Of a DNA stretch of 12,035 nucleotides, positions 1-6,500 are shown in pieces. A program made the position numbers and the translations under genes. The notes under the pieces are model-generated. The model saw only the letters and a program-made list of their open reading frames with translations, searched no databases and was not told the origin of the DNA. Position 1 is the first letter of the stretch; every line of letters starts with the position of its first letter. This DNA is from Pleurotus ostreatus/Saccharomyces cerevisiae fusant (lineage: Eukaryota > Opisthokonta), in assembly GCA_024196135.1 (NCBI GenBank), contig JAMQCK010001101.1:1-12035 (forward strand), read 5' to 3'.

Positions 1-78
1 TGTAGGAGGGAGGTACGTTTTTCGAGACTCTTCAGGCGCTTCTCGTTCAGGACTTGGTATCTTTCGGGGTCGGGGACC

Positions 79-99
79 CATATGTATCCACGTCACGTG
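79..99 (+). promoter_or_regulatory. LTR TATA-like element next to a CRE-like/E-box composite
   Basis: CATATGTAT at 79-87 is the closest thing to a TATA box in the LTR. It is followed by ACGTCA (90-95, reverse complement TGACGT, the core bound by CRE/ATF-type bZIP factors), overlapping the palindrome CACGTG (94-99, E-box for bHLH factors). These are known motif types; any use as the element's promoter is inference, and such short motifs occur by chance. The same motifs recur in the 3' LTR at about 11737-11757. Confidence 0.35.
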
Positions 100-280
100 T
101 ACCTACTTCACGCGTGCGCCGCGCGCGCCCTACGAAGGCCCGCGGAGCGCCCGCTTAGACATCATCACTACTACTTCTGAATTCTCATCTCGTTGTTCGC
201 TACGCGACAGTCCGAGCTGAGGCACGCGCTTGCGCGGGTTCACGAGGGATAGGTCAGGCCTACCTCGTACTTGTACGCGG

Positions 281-300
281 GCTCGGTGGGATCCACCAGC
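281..300 (+). other. Short perfect-stem hairpin in the LTR
   Basis: GGTGG (285-289) pairs with CCACC (293-297) around the loop GAT, and GCT (281-283) pairs with AGC (298-300) with C284 bulged. The result is an eight-pair stem with a three-base loop in the transcribed half of the LTR. It could be an RNA structure near the transcript ends, but its role is unknown. The copy in the 3' LTR lies at 11939-11958. Confidence 0.45.
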
Positions 301-349
301 CGCTAGCATAATCGCCAACGCGACCACTCTGCTCCGACTACGCGCTCGC

Positions 350-387
350 GTGACCACTTCGCGGCACAGCCTCCGCAAAGTGGACAC
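350..387 (+). other. Hairpin spanning the U5/primer-binding-site junction
   Basis: The 5' arm GTGACCACTTCGCGG (350-364) lies inside the LTR and the 3' arm CCGCAAAGTGGACAC (373-387) crosses its end. Thirteen of fifteen positions pair, with mismatches A353/A384 and C360/A377 and an eight-base loop (365-372). The stem encloses the LTR boundary at 377/378. T359 pairs with A378, the first base after the LTR. Stems at this place control initiation of reverse transcription in some retroviruses (U5-IR stem), and Tf1-type fungal elements prime from their own RNA. Which, if either, applies here is not known. Confidence 0.6.
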
Positions 388-517
388 TGTGGGATCGCGA
401 GCGCAACAGCTTAGCGAACCTCGAATCTACTCGAGCGATCAGAGCGCGAACTGATCCTGATACCCAGCCTACACTCTCCGCGCGGCGAAGGAACCACAGG
501 CCGATCGACCTTCGAGC
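378..517 (+). other. Untranslated leader between 5' LTR and gag-pol
   Basis: This 140-base leader holds the candidate primer-binding site and no ATG before position 518. The gag-pol frame is closed upstream by TGA at 458-460. Packaging and dimerisation signals would be expected here by analogy, but none is recognisable by eye. The ATG at 518 has A at -3 and G at +4, a strong eukaryotic start context. Confidence 0.7.
381..398 (+). promoter_or_regulatory. Candidate primer-binding site
   Basis: A TGG trinucleotide, which would match the CCA end of a tRNA, begins three bases after the 5' LTR (TGGACACTGTGGGATCGC). This is the normal place for a primer-binding site. I could not match it to a tRNA: the complement puts G, not the near-invariant C, at tRNA position 61. 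A self-priming mechanism or an unusual primer therefore remains possible. The first bases also pair with U5 in the hairpin at 350-387. Confidence 0.45.
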
Positions 518-3500
518 ATGGCCTATTCGTGGAGGAGAGGCACTGGTAACCTCGGGACGACCAAGGGCAATCAGTCAGGCCGAAGTTTCTCGGGCGGCGA
601 CCAGCCCGTGCTCCCATTCCACCGCGATTCCAACCCCCCGTCTCCTCTCACGCCGCTTCCAGGAGAAACTCCTCACCCGAGTCGCCCCAACCTCTTGAAG
701 GAGGCGCAGAAGAACAACAGCAAGCTTCCTCCTCCCCCGAAGGGCCCGCCGAGCAACAAAGAGAGCAAAAGCGAGCCCCCTCGCCCTTCGTCTCAAGATT
801 CCTCCATACCCTCCTCGCAAATCCCGAGCACCACGACGGGATTACCCCCTTCAAAGGAGTCCTCGCCGGGACCGGCCACCACCTCTCTTCTATTTCAACC
901 TCCCCCGGATACGGCTCGAGCTTCGACCAGCGCAGCCAAATTAGACAACCCCTTCGCGCCAAAGACCCCCGCCGAGACGCAAGAGGTCATGGAGAAGGCC
1001 GAGGCCCTCGACGATATCCAGAACGTAGACGCCTCCTTCTACGCGAGGGATTGGACTCTACCTCAGGAGCGCGATTCGCTGGAGAAACGCGTCAAGTTCT
1101 ATGCGTCGCGAACGGACTTGCGCGAATACGATATCGAAGACCTGGGAGTCCCCCTCGACGGCTCGAGGCTACGCTTTCGAGTGCGACAGACGCTCGCTAT
1201 TGACTTACTAGACGTCATGGACGAGTTCGAGAGCCTGCTCAACCGCCTAAGATCCTTGGATCCCGACCACGTTAACGAGCCTTCCTGGCAGGCCGACCCC
1301 ACGGGAGCCTTCATCAAGGTCCTGAGCGGAGCGCGCACCTTCGCATCGATCAATTCGGCGTGGAAGGGCCTGTCTGGTAGGTTCGCGCAGGGTCTACGCG
1401 TCTACGGGAAATACTTGACTCGCGCCTACGCGGCGTACGGAGCAGCTGAGGGCGAAGTCCCCTCGTCACCCGCTACCACGACGGCCTCTGTCTACCAAGA
1501 AATGGAGAGGTACCCCATGGCGGAGGAGAAGATCAAATACGCCTTCGGAGCTATCCCAGGACTGAAGATGCCCGCGGGCTTCAGGGGCTGGACGGCCAAG
1601 AGGGGAGGTCGCGACCGATTCGTCGAGGTGGACATGCACGAGTTGGCGCCTACCCCGCGCCACATGAGCTCGTACTTCCCTCCTCGCGAACCTGAAGCCA
1701 ACCCGGAGTTGGTCCTCTACGAGGGCCCGCGCCCATACGAATACACGCGCCCCTCTACGTCGGACACCCCAGCGAAAGAAGGGTATGATCTCACGAGTAC
1801 CGGGGAGACGGGAGACGTCAAGGGCAAGAAGAGGGAGCATGTAACCTTTCAGGGCAACGAACCGGAGGACGACTATCGCCAGTGGAACTACGAGCCCCCC
1901 ATGGACGCCGACACCGGCTACCAGTATGAGTACGACCTAGACCATGGGACCGACTATCCCGAAACACCTGCTCCACCGAGTAGAGGTCGCCGAGGGGGAA
2001 GGAGGACATCTATCTACTCCTTCTTTGGCGCGCCGACTCCCTCGCAAACGCCTTTCGGGCAACCTGTAATCCCCCCGCCGCTGCACCGAGGCTCCTCGGG
2101 ACAGATCCCTCATCGAAGGCGCTCTGGTTTTGTCGACGTCAACCGAGCCTTCAGGGCTGTAGGAGGGGCGCCCCCTCCGGACGATGGCGGCGGCGACGAT
2201 GACGGGGACGACGGAGGCTACGACCGGGGTCGACGACCCTTGCCGGACCCTCCCCGGGGAGCTGGAGGCGGCGGCGGGGGCAATGGAGGCCCTGGTGGCG
2301 GGGGCAACGGCAGCCCTGGAGGAGGAGGAGGCGGCGGAGGCCCACCTCCTAATCCTCCAGGACCTCCCGGAGGACCTAGGAGCATTCCACCACACATGAG
2401 ACCTTCGCGCCCAGGGCCACGACTGAGCGCGCCAAAGGGAGGAGGAGGAGGACCTCCAGGAGGCCCGCCGGGAGGGAGCTCAACGAACGCAGCGGGGCGC
2501 CCTCTACTACCTCCGTACGGGAACGTTCTGCCAACGATAAACCCAGTTCTTAAGTCCAGCGACGTGCCTTCATGGAACGGCGACAAATCAACGGCAGTGG
2601 CCTACTTCTGGCGAATCAACCGTATCGCGAGAGGGGGCGGGTATCTCCCCGAAGCCTTGGGATACTGGCTGTGGCAGAAACTGCAAGAAGGGTCCTCCAT
2701 CGACTTGTGGTACATGACGGTCACGGAAGCTCAGAAAGATTGGATGCAGGAAAACTCGTACAATTGGACGCAAGGCATAGCAGACGGGTATCTAGGAAGA
2801 CGTTGGGTTAACAAGCTCGCCTCCGACTTCCGTCAATCCGCCTTCCGGGACGACCGCAAGCACCGCTACGAATCGCCACTGGACTACCTGAACCGGCGCA
2901 TCATGACGGCTCGATTCTTGGGATACTCGGAACAGGGCTCTCAAGACGAGCTACAGCTCATCATTGAACGCATCCCCACTCATTGGCACCTCGTCCTCTC
3001 GACCTCCACCTTACAAGATACCGACGAACTCAAGGAGAGGGCTATCGAATTCGAGCACGAGCTGGTATCGGGCTCGCGACAGAGCGAGGAAGATTTGGAG
3101 ACGAGCGTCGCCACGATCCTGAAAAGATACGGCCTCACGAACGCATCCAGATCCGCTAGCTCGGCGAAACCTCCCTTTCGTAGGACAGCCCTCAACGTCG
3201 AGCTGAGCGACGACGATGCCGCCGAACGACCGGCGTCAGCAGGGTCGAACGCAGAGGAGTCTTCCTCGGACGAGGAGGGACCCTGGGAGGAAATCCTGGC
3301 GGCCGCTTATTCCGTGGTCCAGAAGAAGACTCCCCCGACGAACAAGAAATACCCTTTCGAGAAGAGAAACGACATACGCACTACCGCGAGGAAGCCGCCT
3401 CCCGCACCTTGCTTTGCCTGTGGTAGCCCGTACCACTGGAACCGCGAGTGTCCTCATCGGGACGAGTACATGCGCGACAAGCGCAAAGAGGGGTACGTGG

Positions 3501-6500
3501 CCGAGCCCGGCGAAGCGGCGAGGGAGAAGGCCTACAATGCAGCGTGGGCGATGGTCTCGGAGCAGGATTTTGAATGGGCGGTTCTGCCGAAGGCGACGCG
3601 ATCGTCTGAGGAACGTAAGACCCTGGAGACCATTAAGGAGGAAGACGAAGGGGAAGCGGACGAGGAAGGAGCGTTCGAGGAGAGTCCGGAGGAAAGGAGA
3701 GCGGAAGTCTTGTTCGTCAGCATGCCGAGCGTAGGATCGAGAATTGAAGTTATTGAGGAGGAATACTGGCACGAGGGCGGAGCCCTACCGGTCGATAGCC
3801 CCAGGATCATGGAGTATATCGGCGAGGACGCCTCTTGGCGGGTACAACCAGACGCCGCAAGCGACGACCACTCTTCGAGCGACGACCGAGAAGCCTTCGC
3901 CATTCCAGAAGTCAAGCCCTTCGCAGACCCGCCGGTCAAATTGCGGGCACGGATCAACCGACCCCCCGGCTACGCTTCTCTGGGTACCTCCGTGCTCAAC
4001 ATCAGAGTGCGGTTGGGCTCCCTGGAGGATGAGGAGATCGATGGGCGCATGGACTCGGGCGCGAATCTGTCTCTGCTCAGCGCCGAGCAGTACGACCGCC
4101 TCAAGAACCCTCCTCCCATCAGAAAGGGCGCCAAGATGAAGTTGTGGCAGCTCACCGCGACCAGTACGCCTATGCGAGGCTATGTACGCCTGCAGCTCTT
4201 CGCGGAAGCAGATGACGGTACCATCCTCGAGCTGGAAGTAGAGGCCTACGTCGTGGAAGGGATGACGGTTCCCCTCCTTCTGGGCGAAGACTTCCAGCAG
4301 GCGTACGAGGTGGCCGTCGAGAGGCGAGTGGATAGCGGCACTAAGATCTACTTCGCAGGAGCGGAGAGCGCGATCACAGCTACCAGCGCCAACCGCACTC
4401 CAGACTACGAGCGAGTGGCGCGCTCCTACCAGGGCGCGGTGCCCGAGCAAGCCTTCGCCCGGAGAGCGCATAGGAAGAAGCTCAAAGAAGACCGCCGGAA
4501 GAGGAGGAAGCTCGCTCAGGAGGAGGACTTCACAGTGCGAGCCGACCGCGATGTCCTCCTCCCTCCCGAGACCGTCGTGAGAGTCCCGCTCAGAGGGCCT
4601 TTCGCGGAGGAAGGGGAATGGGTCGTCGAGAAGACACTCCTAGCCACCAGCGACTCGCCTCACCTAGCGGTGCCCAATACGATCATCGACGCCAAGTCGC
4701 CGAGCGTACCGGTAGCGAACCTGTCCCAGAGCCCTAGATACGTACGGCAGGGCGAGATTCTAGGCAAAATCGCGCACGTCGAAGACTACTTCGACAAGCC
4801 CCAAACGGAGGAGGAATGGTTGAGACTCGCGCAGCATGCGCACTTTGTCCGAACCGCGTGCGACGTGAACTTGGGAGAAGCCACGAAATCCGACGAGCAC
4901 CAGGAAGAGCACTCGGACGTCCGTCCAGAGGATACAGCCAAGAAGAAAGCCCCGAGGGAGATGCGCATGCCGGACGCGTACACCTACGCGGCGTGGGCCG
5001 CGGGCCAGAAGCCAGCCAAGCGCAAGTTCTTCATGCCCAGCCGGGAAGCCTACGCGGGTTGGAAGGAGGAGAGCACCGACGAGTCCGATGAGTACGGCCC
5101 AAAGACGGCGGCGATGCCGGAGGTGGACGAGGTCAAGGAAGAGGAATTCAGACGCACCCTAGACGTGGGCGCTCTCCCCGACCACTTGAAGGAGCGCGCC
5201 TGGCGAATGCTGGAGAAGCACAAGCGAGCATTCGCGCTGGACGGACGGCTAGGCGATTACGAAGCAGCCGCGCGGATCAGGGTGAAAGACGGGACGGAGC
5301 CCATCGCAGTCCCAATGTTCCAGGCATCGCCAGCGAAGAAGCAAGTCATAGACGAACAGATTGACAAATGGTTCGCGCAAGGAGTTATTGAGGAGTCGCG
5401 CAGCCCATGGAGCGCGCCAGTCGTGATCGCCTATAGGAACGGGAAACCCCGGTTCTGCGTGGACTACCGCAGACTTAACGACGCGACCATCCCAGACGAA
5501 TTTCCAATCCCCAGGCAACAGGAAATCCTCGCCTCCCTGTCCGGCGCTCAAGTGCTGTCCTCTCTCGACGCGCTATCAGGGTTCACCCAACTCTCGGTAC
5601 ACCCCGACGACGTGGAAAAGACCGCCTTCCGCACGCACCGGGGACTCTTCCAGTTCAAGAGACTGCCTTTCGGCCTGCGAAACGGCCCGTCAATTTTCCA
5701 ACGAGTAATGAACTCGGTACTGGCGCCTTACCTGTGGCTCTTCTCGCTGGTGTACATCGACGACATCGTCGTATACTCCAAGTCGTTCGAGGAACATATC
5801 GACCACTTAGACAAGGTCCTCGCGGCGATCGAGACCGCCAAGATCACGCTGTCACCCTCCAAGTGCCATCTCTTTTATGACTCAATTATCCTCCTCGGAC
5901 ACAAGGTCTCGCGCCTAGGACTCTCGACCCACTATGAGAAAGTGCGAGCCGTCTTGGAGATGAAGCGTCCGAACAACAGGACGGAGCTGGCGACGTTCCT
6001 CGGCATGACGGTGTACTTCAACGCGTTCATCCCATACTACTCCGACATATGCTCGCCTTTGCACGCGCTACTGCGGAAGGGGACTCCATGGAGATGGGAC
6101 GCGGCGGAAGAATACGCCTTCCTCCAAGCAAAGAAGGCCTTGCAGAGCGCGCCGGTGCTCGGCCACCCGATGGAAGGGCGACCTTACCGCTTGTACACAG
6201 ACGCCTCCGACTACGCGCTGGGCTGCGCGCTACAGCAAGTTCAACCCATCCAGGTCGGCGATCTTAAAGGCACGCGTACTTACGACAGGCTGAAAGCGCT
6301 GTACGAAGAAGGCCAGCCGCCACCTAGACTCGCAACGCGCATCTCCAGCAAGATAAGCGATGTCCCCGACCCGGTAACGTGGGGGGCGACCCTGGACGAG
6401 TCGACGGTTCACGTAGAACGCGTCATCGCGTACTGGTCGCGCTCCTTCAAAGGCGCGGAGAGTCGCTACAGCGCGACCGAAAGAGAGGCGCTCGCAGCTA

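Larger units (their letters stand above)
1..377 (+). repeat. 5' long terminal repeat
   Basis: This 377-base block recurs at 11659-12035, and I found no difference on reading both copies. It starts TGTAGGAGG and ends CCTCCGCA, giving the usual TG...CA ends with an imperfect terminal inverted repeat. As the 5' copy it should carry the promoter and transcription start of the genomic RNA. The only TATA-like stretch is weak (CATATGTAT, 79-87). A GC-rich core lies at 110-153, and an A/T/C-rich stretch at 159-190 could hold the start region. I see no AATAAA polyadenylation signal. U3/R/U5 boundaries cannot be fixed from sequence alone. Confidence 0.97.

Noticed and set aside
130..387. Antisense frame in the LTR, repeated in the 3' LTR
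   Set aside because: The repetition only reflects LTR identity. The peptide is Arg/Ser/Val rich with no domain.
381..398. Assignment of the primer-binding site to a specific tRNA
   Set aside because: I compared it with remembered fungal and animal tRNA ends and found no convincing match, so no tRNA is named.
230..454. Sense short frame across the LTR end and leader
   Set aside because: It starts at TTG, not ATG, and crosses the primer-binding region, so a coding role is unlikely.
3785..4471. Antisense frame of 228 codons opposite the protease region
   Set aside because: It lies fully over a frame with clear protease motifs, has no recognisable domain, and long shadow frames are expected in GC-rich coding DNA.
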